NCBI GenBank assembly: GCA_964516135.1
Contig: CAZEWN010000002.1
Location: 124,001 to 188,000 of the forward strand
From: 34-65-8 sp964516135
Lineage (GTDB): Bacteria; Pseudomonadota; Alphaproteobacteria; Sphingomonadales; Sphingomonadaceae
Length of the DNA stretch: 64,000 bases
Reading direction: 5' to 3'
The notes under the pieces were generated by a model. It was not told the origin of the DNA. It searched no databases and saw only the letters and a list, made by a program, of their open reading frames with translations. The first letter of the stretch is position 1. The number at the start of each line of letters is the position of its first letter. Positions 52,099-60,368 of this stretch are shown here, piece after piece. A program made the translations under genes and the position numbers.

Positions 52099-53284
52099 TG
52101 GGCAGGCCGGCCGCGAACCGGTCGTAAAGCGTGGCGAGGTGAGCGGCGTGTTCCGCCCACCCGAAATGCTCGACAAGCGCGGCCACGCGGCCCGGCGGCA
52201 CGCGCCTGGCAAGAACCTCGCGCACGCCCGCGGCAACCGCTTCCGCGGTCCGTTCCACCAGGATCCCGCCATCGGGGGAGCGGATCAGCTCGCGCACGCC
52301 ACCCACATCGGTGGTGACGACGGGCGTGCCGCAGGCGAGCGCTTCGACCCACGCATTCGCCAGCCCCTCGCTGCGGCTTGGCAGTATCATCGCATCCGCT
52401 GCCGACAGGATCAGCGGCAACAAATCGTGGTCAACACTGCCGATGAAATGCACGCGTTCGGCCACGCGCAGGTCAGCCGCCAGACGGCGCAGATGCTGCT
52501 CATCCTCTCCAGTGCCGACGAGCAGCAGCCGCGCATCTGGCAGATCCGCCAGCGCGCCAATCGCCAGATCCTGCCCCTTGCGGGCGATCAAGGCGCCGGT
52601 CGTGACCAGCAGCGGCCGGTTCTCGTGCAGTGTCAATCCCAGTGCCTCGCCCAGTCGCGCGCGAAGGCCAGAATGGCCAAGTGGGCGGAACCGGTCACGA
52701 TCGAGACCGGTGTAGTGAACCGCGATCTTGCCGCGCTCCATTCCCATCGCGGCCATGTCGCGCGCGAGCGCTTCCGACACGGCGAGCAGGCCGACTGCAC
52801 GCCGCGCCGCGTCTAACATCTGATCAGCGGCGAACGCCCGCGCGCCCCAGTATGTGATATCGCTTCCGCGGGCCTTTATCGCCAGCGGCACGCCGAGACG
52901 GTGGGCGATCCATGCCGCGGCGGGCCCGTCAGGATAGAAGAACTGCGCGTCGACGAGGTCGAACGGCGTGGCGTCGTGCAGCCGCTGTGCCAGCGGCAAG
53001 ACCTTGCGCGCGATGATTGCGGGATTGATCCGCGCGCCGATGCGGGGGACGAGGGTATAGGCGGGTCGGTGGACCTCCACGCCATTTTCGGTTCCGTGCA
53101 CCGTCGCGCCAACCAGGTCGCGGTACTTGCCGAAGGCAATCGGCGGGATACCTATGGGGTTGACCACCGTCACCTGCCAGTCGTCGCGCGCCGCCAGCGC
53201 CTCCAGCGAGCGGGCAACGAACGTGCCGAAGCGCGGGGCGACCGCGTTGGGGAAAAGCGTCGACAGCGACAGCAGTCGCTTCAC
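52091..53284 (-). CDS. Glycosyltransferase family 4 (GT-B)
   Basis: A 397-residue glycosyltransferase with the sequence LSTLFPNAVAPRFGTFVARSLEALA at the N-terminus, as in EpsF/RfaB-like GT4 enzymes, and the C-terminal donor site LLLVGTGEDEQHLRRLA, PSRSEGLANAWVEALACGTPVVTTDVGG (E-x7-E). It is likely involved in exopolysaccharide or glycan synthesis. Its start overlaps the stop of the upstream XRE-type regulator by 4 bp, an unusual regulator-enzyme coupling. The 3' end overlaps secF. Confidence 0.87.
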   Translation of the reverse strand: MKRLLSLSTLFPNAVAPRFGTFVARSLEALAARDDWQVTVVNPIGIPPIAFGKYRDLVGATVHGTENGVEVHRPAYTLVPRIGARINPAIIARKVLPLAQRLHDATPFDLVDAQFFYPDGPAAAWIAHRLGVPLAIKARGSDITYWGARAFAADQMLDAARRAVGLLAVSEALARDMAAMGMERGKIAVHYTGLDRDRFRPLGHSGLRARLGEALGLTLHENRPLLVTTGALIARKGQDLAIGALADLPDARLLLVGTGEDEQHLRRLAADLRVAERVHFIGSVDHDLLPLILSAADAMILPSRSEGLANAWVEALACGTPVVTTDVGGVRELIRSPDGGILVERTAEAVAAGVREVLARRVPPGRVAALVEHFGWAEHAAHLATLYDRFAAGLPIR

Positions 53285-53853
53285 AGCCGCCGCACCAGCA
53301 TCTCCGCGACCGCGATCCAGGGCGGGTCATCCACCACCTGCTGCTTTTGCCCGGCGCCGACCGGCAGAACGGCCACGCGCGTGCCGTGGCGGTCGATCAA
53401 TCGTCCGAACGCGAACCTGCCACCCTTGCGTGGGACCAGCACATCGCGATTGATCGCGCGGGCGCTGTCCTGTGGGTCGATCCGGCGCAGCCAGACCAGG
53501 TCGCCACTTTGATATGGTCCAGCAGACGCCTCCACCGCCAGCGCCATCAGCGGCGCGTCGCCGCCCAGTTCGGTGGGGAGTATGGCATCGCGCGGTTTGG
53601 CCAGCGCCTCGGCTCCGCCGCGTTCGAGCACGGCAACGACCTGTGGATGATTCGCTGCTTCCGAACGCACGATCGTTTCCGGGTCGACGCCCAGCGCCGC
53701 GCCGATCCGATCCATCCACTTGAGCGAAACGTTACGCATGCCCGTTTCGAGCCGGCCGATCGTCTGCGCCGTGGTGGGCGGATCGCAGGCGGCTGCAAGG
53801 TCGGCCAGGGTCCAGCCCTTTTCCTTACGCAGCGCGCGGATGCGGTTGATCAT
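53281..53853 (-). CDS. XRE-family regulator with C-terminal S24-like domain
   Basis: A 190-residue protein. Residues 1-65 are a Cro/CI-type helix-turn-helix (RIRALRKEKGWTLADLAAACDPPTTAQTIGRLETGMRNVSLKWMDRIGAALGVD). The C-terminal half (about 90-190) has the beta-rich look of the LexA/CI S24 peptidase-like fold (GDLVWLRRIDPQDSARAINRDVLVPRKGGRFAFGRLIDRHG) with no obvious Ser/Lys dyad in good motif context, so it is probably a non-cleaving sensor. It overlaps the next gene start in ATGA. Divergent from the DUF6456 gene (92-bp gap). Confidence 0.8.
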   Translation of the reverse strand: MINRIRALRKEKGWTLADLAAACDPPTTAQTIGRLETGMRNVSLKWMDRIGAALGVDPETIVRSEAANHPQVVAVLERGGAEALAKPRDAILPTELGGDAPLMALAVEASAGPYQSGDLVWLRRIDPQDSARAINRDVLVPRKGGRFAFGRLIDRHGTRVAVLPVGAGQKQQVVDDPPWIAVAEMLVRRL

Positions 53854-53945
53854 TCGTCACCTCGCTAACCCAAATGGTTTTTTCGCTTTCCTACAATAAC
53901 CGTCTCAATGCAAGCGGTCGGAACCAGCCAGAGAGGAGACGGGCG

Positions 53946-54419
53946 ATGAGGCGGCAACTGGTGGAGCGTGAATTGACCGATGAGGGGCCGCGGTTGGCGG
54001 GCGGGACGCGGGGCAAGCGGCGAACTGTCACGGTGAACCTGGCCGAATCGCCCCTGTCGTGGCTCTATGCTCGTGGCCACCTCGACGACCGTCTCCATGC
54101 CGCCGGAGAGCAGCTGCGCGCGGATTACGAACGCGCGCAACTGGGGCCGAACGTCACCATGCGCTGGGATCCCGTGCGAGTGAAAGGCGGCATTGACCGC
54201 GGGCTCAATGCGACCGAACGCCAGATTGCGGCGAAGGAACGTTTTCATGGAGCGATTGCCCACGCCGGACGCGGGCTGGAAGACGTGCTATGGCGGGTCG
54301 TCTGCGCCGGCGAGAGCCTGCCAGTGGCAGAACGTGCGCTGGCCTGGCCCGCGCGCAGCGGCAAGTTGGTCTTGCGGATCGCCCTCGACCGGGTGGCGGA
54401 CTTCTACCGCATCACTTGA
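53946..54419 (+). CDS. DUF6456 domain protein
   Basis: A 157-residue basic protein of the DUF6456 family, common in Sphingomonadales and Rhodobacterales. The conserved core is GLNATERQIAAKERFHGAIAHAGRGLEDVLWRVVCAGESLPVAERALAWPARSGKLVLRIALDRVADFYR. The fold is helical and may bind DNA, which is inferred from the basic helix pattern. The start is the ATG at 53946, preceded by GAGGAGA; the open frame 24 codons upstream has no ribosome site. Its end overlaps the convergent uracil-DNA glycosylase by 16 bp. Confidence 0.8.
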   Translation: MRRQLVERELTDEGPRLAGGTRGKRRTVTVNLAESPLSWLYARGHLDDRLHAAGEQLRADYERAQLGPNVTMRWDPVRVKGGIDRGLNATERQIAAKERFHGAIAHAGRGLEDVLWRVVCAGESLPVAERALAWPARSGKLVLRIALDRVADFYRIT

Positions 54420-54973
54420 GCGATCCGGTCGCGCAGGGCGGGCACGACCTCGCGCTCGAACCACGGGTTGCGGCGCATGAACATGGTGCTGCGCCATGAG
54501 GGGTGGGGCAGGGGGAAGTAACGCGGAAGGAATTGCCGGAAGCCTCGAACCCGGTCCTCCAGCGTCCATCCGCGCGTTTCGGGCAGATAGCGTGCCTGGG
54601 CATATGTGCCGACCAGCAGCGTCAACCGGTCGTCGGGCAATTCCTCCATCACGCGGGGGTGCCAGTACGGCGCGCATTCGCGGCGTGGGGGCTTGTCACC
54701 GCCGCTGGCTTTGCCGGGATAGCAAAATCCCATCGGCACCAGCGCGACGTGGACAGCATCGTACATCGTGCGCGCGTCGAGCCCGGTCCATTGCCGCAGC
54801 CGGTCGCCGCTCGCGTCGTCCCACGGTACGCCGCTGGCGTGGACCTTGGTGCCCGGAGCCTGGCCGATGATGAGCAGCCGCGCGGTGGGCGAAAAACTGA
54901 CCACCGGGCGCACGCCGTGGGGCAGGTGCGCCGCGCACAATGTGCAGGCGGCAATCTCGTCCTTGAGGGTCAC
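54404..54973 (-). CDS. Uracil-DNA glycosylase family protein with four cysteines
   Basis: A 189-residue UDG-superfamily protein. Motif 1 is IIGQAPGTKVHASGVPWDDASGDRLR (about 35-60). Cys10, Cys13, Cys84 and Cys100 (CTLC, GFCYPG, RRECAP) have the C-x2-C and distal pair layout of the 4Fe-4S cluster in family 4 UDGs, though the overall motif differs from classical families 4-6. It probably excises uracil or a related base. The start overlaps the upstream ABC-F gene stop in ATGA (54970-54973). Confidence 0.83.
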   Translation of the reverse strand: MTLKDEIAACTLCAAHLPHGVRPVVSFSPTARLLIIGQAPGTKVHASGVPWDDASGDRLRQWTGLDARTMYDAVHVALVPMGFCYPGKASGGDKPPRRECAPYWHPRVMEELPDDRLTLLVGTYAQARYLPETRGWTLEDRVRGFRQFLPRYFPLPHPSWRSTMFMRRNPWFEREVVPALRDRIAQVMR

Positions 54974-56772
54974 CCCTCCACCATCTCCGCCAGTTCGAGC
55001 CAGCGTTCCTCCGCCGCATCCTTTTCGGCGCGGGCATTGGCGACGCCCTGGTTGATTGTCGCGAATTTTTGCGGGTCGCGGGTGTAAAGGTCGGGGTCGG
55101 CCAGCAATTTCTCACCCCGAGCGATGGCGGCGTCCAGTTCCTCGATCCGCGCGGGGAGCAGATCGTAATCGCGCTGGTCCTTGTAGGACAGCTTCCTGCT
55201 TGGCGGCGGAGGCGGCGCGGCGGGGGCGGACTCGCGCGCAGGCGCTGACGCCTTTTTCGGCGCGCCGCGATCCTTGCGCTTGGCCGCCCAGTCCTCGTAC
55301 CCGCCCGCGACCACGTCGACGAAGCCGCTGCCGTCGAGGCCAAGTGTCACCGTGACCGTCCGGTCGAGGAAATCGCGGTCATGGCTGACGATCAGCACCG
55401 TACCCTCGTAATCCGCGATGACCTCCTGCAGCAGGTCGAGCGTTTCGAGGTCGAGGTCGTTGGTCGGCTCGTCTAGTACGAGCAGGTTGGATTTGCGCGC
55501 GAATTCGCGGGCGAGCAGCAGGCGGCTGCGCTCGCCGCCCGACATCACGCCGACTTTCATGTCGACCACGCCGGGATCGAACAGGAACTCCTTGAGATAG
55601 CCCTGAACGTGTTTACGCACCCCGCGCACATCGATCCAGTCGCCGCCCTCCGCCAGCACCTGGCGCACGGTCTTGTCGCCTTCGAGCAAACTGCGCTGCT
55701 GGTCGATCTTCACGCCCGCGAGCTTTGGCGAAATTTCGATCTTGCCGGAATCGGGCGCGATTTCGCCGGTCAGTAGCTTGAGCAAGGTGGTCTTGCCCGC
55801 GCCGTTCGCGCCGACGACGCCGATGCGGTCGCCGCGCTGCACGCGGAAGGTGAAATCGCGGATGATCTTGCGCTCACCAAAGGTCTTGTTGACGCCCTCC
55901 GCCACGATCACTGACTTGCTTTTGAACTCGGAATCGCTGGCCAACCCCAGCTTGGCGGTGCCTTTGGGCGCGATCATCGCTGCGCGTTGGGCGCGCATCT
56001 GCCAGAGCTTTTCGAGGCGGCCCTGGTTGCGCTTGCGCCGCGCGGTGACGCCGCGTTCGAGCCAGTGCGCCTCGATCTTGAGCTTGGCGTCCATCTTCTC
56101 CGCCGCCCGCGCTTCCTCGGCATAGACCGCTTCCTCCCACGCCTCATAACCGCCGAAGCCGACGTCCTTGCGCCGGAGGCCGCCGCGGTCGAGCCAGATG
56201 GTCGCGCGGGTCAGGCGTTTGAGGAACGTGCGATCGTGGCTGATGACGATGAAGGCGCCCTTGTAGCTTTCCAGCCAGCCTTCCAGCCACTCGATCGCGG
56301 CGAGATCGAGGTGGTTGGTCGGCTCGTCCATCAGCAAGAGGTCGGGATCCTGCGCCAGCGCGCGGGCGATGGCGGCGCGGCGTTTCTCGCCGCCGCTGGC
56401 GCTCTTCGCCGGGCGGCTCATGTCGATGCCCAGCTGGCCCGCGATCGCCTCGACCTCGTGCTCGGCGGGCGCATGCGGCGGCGCGAGGGCGAAGTCCATC
56501 AGCGTGGCATAGGCGGTGAAATCGGGTTCCTGCTCCAGCGTCACGATCCGCAGGCCCGGCTTCAGCTTGCGCTGACCCCGATCGGCCTCGATCCGCCCGT
56601 CGATCAGGCGGAACAGCGTGGTCTTGCCCGCGCCATTGCGTCCGATCAGCGCCAGCCGGTCGCGCGGGGCCACGTGCAGGTCGAGGCCATTGCCCGCTCC
56701 GTCGCCAAGCAGCCAGCGGCCGCCCTGCTGCAAGGCCAGGCCTTCCCAGGAAAGGATTGGAGGTTGCGCCAT
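54970..56772 (-). CDS. uup: ABC-F family ATPase, Uup type
   Basis: A 600-residue protein with two ATP-binding domains (GRNGAGKTT and GANGAGKTT Walker A; signatures KSASGGEKRRAA and VMSGGERSRL; LLMDEPTNHLD and LVLDEPTNDLD), an interdomain linker, and a C-terminal Lys/Arg/Ala-rich coiled-coil tail (about 515-600, RKLSYKDQRDYDLLPARIEELDAAIARGEK), the mark of Uup. Uup is linked to ribosome function and to precise excision of transposons. It is coupled to the UDG gene that follows. It is distinct from ettA at 30081. Confidence 0.9.
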   Translation of the reverse strand: MAQPPILSWEGLALQQGGRWLLGDGAGNGLDLHVAPRDRLALIGRNGAGKTTLFRLIDGRIEADRGQRKLKPGLRIVTLEQEPDFTAYATLMDFALAPPHAPAEHEVEAIAGQLGIDMSRPAKSASGGEKRRAAIARALAQDPDLLLMDEPTNHLDLAAIEWLEGWLESYKGAFIVISHDRTFLKRLTRATIWLDRGGLRRKDVGFGGYEAWEEAVYAEEARAAEKMDAKLKIEAHWLERGVTARRKRNQGRLEKLWQMRAQRAAMIAPKGTAKLGLASDSEFKSKSVIVAEGVNKTFGERKIIRDFTFRVQRGDRIGVVGANGAGKTTLLKLLTGEIAPDSGKIEISPKLAGVKIDQQRSLLEGDKTVRQVLAEGGDWIDVRGVRKHVQGYLKEFLFDPGVVDMKVGVMSGGERSRLLLAREFARKSNLLVLDEPTNDLDLETLDLLQEVIADYEGTVLIVSHDRDFLDRTVTVTLGLDGSGFVDVVAGGYEDWAAKRKDRGAPKKASAPARESAPAAPPPPPSRKLSYKDQRDYDLLPARIEELDAAIARGEKLLADPDLYTRDPQKFATINQGVANARAEKDAAEERWLELAEMVEG

Positions 56773-56811
56773 AGGGCGCGCGAGGTAGGCGCTCGCGCGC
56801 GGTGGGGCAAG

Positions 56812-58383
56812 CTAGGGTTGTGCGGCTTTCTGCGCCGCGACCATTTGCGCGACGTCTTCCAGCAGCGCCGGCGCATCGTACACGATGCCGTCCTTGATCG
56901 TCCAGCGCACCCCGCCGACGCGTTCGAGTTCGTTGCGCTCGCGGTTGAGCCGCAGGTGGCCGGTGCCATAGAGCACCTTGAAGTTCGCCAGCGGGTTCTC
57001 CGGCACGATCGCGAGGTCGGCCAGCTTTCCCACCTGGATCGCGCCGAAAGGCGGCTCCCCGCCCTTGCTCTCCCAGATTTCGCGTGCGCCGTTGATGGTC
57101 GCGGCCTGGAGCACCTCCAGCGGGCTCAGGCCCGCTTCCTGCAGCATCTCCAGTTCGCCGACATAGGCAAAACCCCAGGTCTGGTAGATATAGCCCGGGT
57201 CCGATCCGACTGTGACGCGCCCACCCTTGCGATGGAATTCGCGCGTCAGGCGCATCCACGGCTGGTAGAACTGGCGCCAGGCCACTTCGTCGCCGGTCGT
57301 CCAGTCGTGGTAATAGCTGCCGTGGTTGGTCAGGCTCGGCGCGTAGAACCCCATCAGCGAGGGCAGGGTGTAGCGTTCGTGCCATTCGAGATTGCGCGCG
57401 CGCATCACGTCGCGGCTGGCGGAATAGATGTTGAAGGTGGGGCTGAGCGTTACCTCGCTTTCAACAAGGAAATCGACGTAGGCGTTCCATTCCTCGCTGC
57501 CCGGCTCGACGATCTGGTCGGCCAGCCGCGCGACCCAGGCGAAGCGCGACTGTTCGTCGAGGTAGTTGTAGTCTTTGGGATAGCGTACCAATGACCCGTC
57601 GCCGAGCAGGCTCTCGAAATGCCCATAGAAATGCGTCACCCCGTCGAGGCCCAGCTCGACCGCCTTGCGCGCGTTGACCTGCGCGACCCCGCGCTGGCCG
57701 AGGTGCGCGACAGTGCCGAGGCCAAGCGTCTCCGCTTCGCTGAGGATCGCGGCGAGCACCTCCGGGCTTTCGGAGTTGAAGAACTTCACCCCGTCGTATC
57801 CGCGCGCCTTGATCCAGCGGGCCCATTCGCGACCCTTGGCGGGCGTATCGACCGCGCCGTTCGGCCAGACGTCGCCCGGCACGGCATAGGCATAAAGTCG
57901 CGGGGCGACGATGGTGTTCGCTTCGCTACGGCGCTTCTGGTCGAGCGAGGGATCGCCTTGCCCCCAGCCGAACCCGACCCCGCGCACCGTGGTGACGCCG
58001 TGGGCGAGCCACAGCTTGAAGCCGTAACTGGGCTGAGGCGCCTTGTCGGGATCGCCGTTATGGCCGTGCGTATCGACCATGCCGGGGATGACGTACATTC
58101 CGCGCGCGTCGATCACGCGGCCTGCGTTGGCCCACGCACCCTCGCGCGCGCCTCCCCTAACGATGCTCGCGATGCGGTTGCCCTCTATCACGATATCGAC
58201 CGGCCCTTCCGGCGGGGCACCGGTGCCGTCGATCATGGTCGCGCCCTGGATGACGAGCTGGGGGAAGGGGCCGTCCCCCTCGCCGGCCACGCGATCTGAC
58301 ACGCGCTCCATCCCTTGCGCGGCGGCGATCGAGCCGTAGATCAGGACCAGGGCGAAGAAGGCGGCGCGGGCAAAGGTCATCAA
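56812..58383 (-). CDS. Exported amidohydrolase-family protein
   Basis: A 523-residue protein with a signal peptide (RAAFFALVLIYGSIAAAQ). The metallo-hydrolase barrel has GMVDTHGHNGD (HxH form, about 100-110), the Lys/Glu region GYDGVKFFNSESPEV, GTVAHLGQRGVAQVNARK, THFYGHFESL and the Asp in VTVGSDPGYIYQ. The N-terminal and C-terminal beta-sandwich part (TMIDGTGAPPEGPVDIVIEGNRI...) is typical of imidazolonepropionase/dipeptidase-like amidohydrolases. The substrate is unknown; periplasmic location is inferred. It stands 39 bp from uup on the same strand. Confidence 0.85.
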   Translation of the reverse strand: MMTFARAAFFALVLIYGSIAAAQGMERVSDRVAGEGDGPFPQLVIQGATMIDGTGAPPEGPVDIVIEGNRIASIVRGGAREGAWANAGRVIDARGMYVIPGMVDTHGHNGDPDKAPQPSYGFKLWLAHGVTTVRGVGFGWGQGDPSLDQKRRSEANTIVAPRLYAYAVPGDVWPNGAVDTPAKGREWARWIKARGYDGVKFFNSESPEVLAAILSEAETLGLGTVAHLGQRGVAQVNARKAVELGLDGVTHFYGHFESLLGDGSLVRYPKDYNYLDEQSRFAWVARLADQIVEPGSEEWNAYVDFLVESEVTLSPTFNIYSASRDVMRARNLEWHERYTLPSLMGFYAPSLTNHGSYYHDWTTGDEVAWRQFYQPWMRLTREFHRKGGRVTVGSDPGYIYQTWGFAYVGELEMLQEAGLSPLEVLQAATINGAREIWESKGGEPPFGAIQVGKLADLAIVPENPLANFKVLYGTGHLRLNRERNELERVGGVRWTIKDGIVYDAPALLEDVAQMVAAQKAAQP

Positions 58384-58428
58384 TCGGCTCCCAGTTCCGG
58401 CTGCGCTCTATCGCTGTGATTCGTCGCT

Positions 58429-58454
58429 GGAACAAGGCGGTTCAGCCGCGCGTA
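58429..58454 (+). promoter_or_regulatory. Possible EcfG-type promoter of the SIMPL gene
   Basis: GGAAC (58429-58433), 17-bp spacer, CGTA (58451-58454), one mismatch from the CGTT box. It lies about 40 bp before the ATG at 58494, so the position is right, but the match is incomplete. Confidence 0.3.
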
Positions 58455-58493
58455 ATGGGGGCGCGCCGACATCGCGGCCAAAGGAGAACCTGG

Positions 58494-59204
58494 ATGACAC
58501 GTATCGCGATTCCGATTGCCGCCGCCGCCATGGCGCTGCCCGCCGCAGCCCAGGCCGAAGTGCAGGTGGCCGCGCAAGGTCCGGTGGTCGAACTGAGCGT
58601 AACCGAAACAGTCAACGCCCGCCCCGACATGGTGGAAATCAGCGCCGGCGTCACCACCGACGCCGCGACCGCAGTCGAGGCGATGCGCCTCAACGCCGCC
58701 GAAATGACGCGCGTCGTCCAGCGTATCCGCGCGCTTGGCATCGCCGCCGACGACGTGCAGACCACCGGCATCAACCTGGGAGCACGCTACGACTACGACC
58801 AAGCCACGCAGCGCCAGGTGTTTCGCGGCTACCAGGCGTCGAACCGGGTCAGCGTGAAGCTGCGCGACGTCGAGGCCACCGGGCGCGTGCTGGATGCGCT
58901 CGTGGCAGCGGGTGCCACAGATATCAGCGGTCCCAACTTTTCGCTCGAGAACGACACCGCCGCCAAGGCTCAGGCACGCCAAACTGCTGTTCGCAAGGCT
59001 GAGGAAATGGCGCGCCAGTATGCCCAGTGGAGCGGCTACACCGGTGTGCGGGTGCTGAAGATCAGCGAGGCACTCTATCGCAATCCGCCGATGCCGATGA
59101 TGCGCGTTCAGATGGCCGAGGCGGCGGACGCATCAACCCCCGTGGCACCGGGCCTGGTTGGCTCCTCGGTGACGGTTTCGGTGACCTACGAGATGACCCG
59201 TTAA
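58494..59204 (+). CDS. SIMPL (DUF541) domain exported protein
   Basis: A 236-residue protein with a signal peptide (IAIPIAAAAMALPAAAQA). The SIMPL domain follows: VVELSVTETVNARPDMVEISAGVTT ... VQRIRALGIAADDVQTTGINLG ... FRGYQASNRVSVKLRDVEATGRVLDALVAAGATDISGPNFSL, as in YggE/BP26. These periplasmic proteins form ring-shaped oligomers and are linked to oxidative stress. The start is chosen for AAGGAGA 6 nt upstream of the ATG at 58494; the longer frame is rejected. A short AT-only hairpin follows the stop. Confidence 0.87.
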   Translation: MTRIAIPIAAAAMALPAAAQAEVQVAAQGPVVELSVTETVNARPDMVEISAGVTTDAATAVEAMRLNAAEMTRVVQRIRALGIAADDVQTTGINLGARYDYDQATQRQVFRGYQASNRVSVKLRDVEATGRVLDALVAAGATDISGPNFSLENDTAAKAQARQTAVRKAEEMARQYAQWSGYTGVRVLKISEALYRNPPMPMMRVQMAEAADASTPVAPGLVGSSVTVSVTYEMTR

Positions 59205-59223
59205 GAAAAATAAACTTTTTTCT
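59204..59223. terminator. AT-only hairpin after the SIMPL gene
   Basis: AGAAAAA (59204-59210) pairs with TTTTTCT (59217-59223). It overlaps the stop codon, in a region far richer in A+T than the rest of the window. Such a stem is weak, so it may be a spacer, a promoter-proximal element or a weak terminator. Confidence 0.25.
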
Positions 59224-59286
59224 GAACATCTCGCGACTGCAATATTCAGAACTTGTTCAATGCGCCCGGCATAGGCAGAAGATGTT

Positions 59287-59589
59287 ATGCGACACCTCAT
59301 CGCCTCTTGCCTGGCCGGCGCACTCGTCATCGGGGCGGTCGCAACGCCCGCTGTCGCGCAGCCGCGTTCGGATCAGGGCGAGGCACGCCGGGAGATGCAG
59401 GCGGGCAACATCATGCGTTCCCGCGAGATCGAGGCGCGCATCCTACCGTCGATGCGCGATGCCGAATACCTGGGCTTCGCCTACGATCCGACGGCCATGG
59501 CATATCGCCTGAAATTCATCCGCGATGGCCGGGTGATATCGATCGACGTGGATGCGCGCACCGGTCGCGTGCTGCGCCGCAGCAATTGA
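59287..59589 (+). CDS. PepSY-domain-like small exported protein
   Basis: A 100-residue protein. Signal peptide (LIASCLAGALVIGAVATPAVAQ) and then a single PepSY-like module: MRSREIEARILPSMRDAEYLGFAYDPTAMAYRLKFIRDGRVISIDVDARTGRVLRR, with the typical DVDARTGRVL ending. PepSY proteins often inhibit proteases or sit next to two-component systems as periplasmic signal modulators. Its gene precedes the OmpR-type response regulator by 101 bp on the same strand, and it may feed the PhoQ-like kinase. Confidence 0.82.
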   Translation: MRHLIASCLAGALVIGAVATPAVAQPRSDQGEARREMQAGNIMRSREIEARILPSMRDAEYLGFAYDPTAMAYRLKFIRDGRVISIDVDARTGRVLRRSN

Positions 59590-59690
59590 TTGATCGGCCC
59601 GTCCGACATGCGGAAACTCCGTTCAGGTTGACGCGTTCCTCGCAAGCGACCACTTAGCGCTAGCCGCGAAATCCGGGGGAAGAGGCCAGC

Positions 59691-60368
59691 ATGCGTATCC
59701 TGATCGTCGAGGATGAACCCACTCTCGGCAAGCAATTGAAATCCACGCTCGAACAGAACGGGTATGCCGTTGACCTGTCGGTCGATGGCGAGGACGGGCA
59801 CTATCTTGGTTCAACCGAGGAATATGATGCGGTGATCCTGGATCTTGGCCTGCCTGAGATTGACGGACTGACCGTGCTGGGGATGTGGCGCAAGGAAGGG
59901 CGCAAGTTCCCGGTCCTGGTGTTGACCGCGCGTGATAGCTGGAGCGACAAGGTCGCCGGGCTCGATGCCGGAGCCGACGATTATCTCGCCAAGCCGTTCC
60001 AGACGGAAGAACTGATTGCTCGCCTGCGCGCGCTAATCCGGCGTGCGAGCGGCAATACTTCCAGCGAGCTGACCGCGGGCCCGGTGCGGCTCGACACCCG
60101 GTCCGGCCGGGTCACGCTGGAAGGCGAACCGGTCAAGCTGACCGCGCAGGAATACAAGCTCTTGAGCTACCTGATGCATCACAAGGGCAAGGTCGTCAGC
60201 CGCACCGAACTGATCGAACACATCTACGATCAGGATTTCGACCGCGATTCGAATACGATCGAGGTCTTCGTCACGCGCATCCGCAAGAAGCTGGGTGCCG
60301 ATGTGATCACCACGATCCGTGGCCTTGGATACAGTCTCGACGACCCCGCCGAGCAGCCGCGCGCCTGA
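59691..60368 (+). CDS. OmpR/PhoP-family response regulator
   Basis: A 225-residue regulator. Receiver domain 1-115: acidic VEDEPTLG, phospho-acceptor Asp in VILDLGLPEIDG (about 51), Thr in VLTARDSW, Lys in DYLAKPFQ. The winged-helix DNA-binding domain 125-220 has LTAQEYKLLSYLMHHKGKVVSRTELIEHIYDQDFDRDSNTIEVFVTRIRKKLG, which reads as PhoP-like. It overlaps the following kinase frame. Confidence 0.93.
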   Translation: MRILIVEDEPTLGKQLKSTLEQNGYAVDLSVDGEDGHYLGSTEEYDAVILDLGLPEIDGLTVLGMWRKEGRKFPVLVLTARDSWSDKVAGLDAGADDYLAKPFQTEELIARLRALIRRASGNTSSELTAGPVRLDTRSGRVTLEGEPVKLTAQEYKLLSYLMHHKGKVVSRTELIEHIYDQDFDRDSNTIEVFVTRIRKKLGADVITTIRGLGYSLDDPAEQPRA

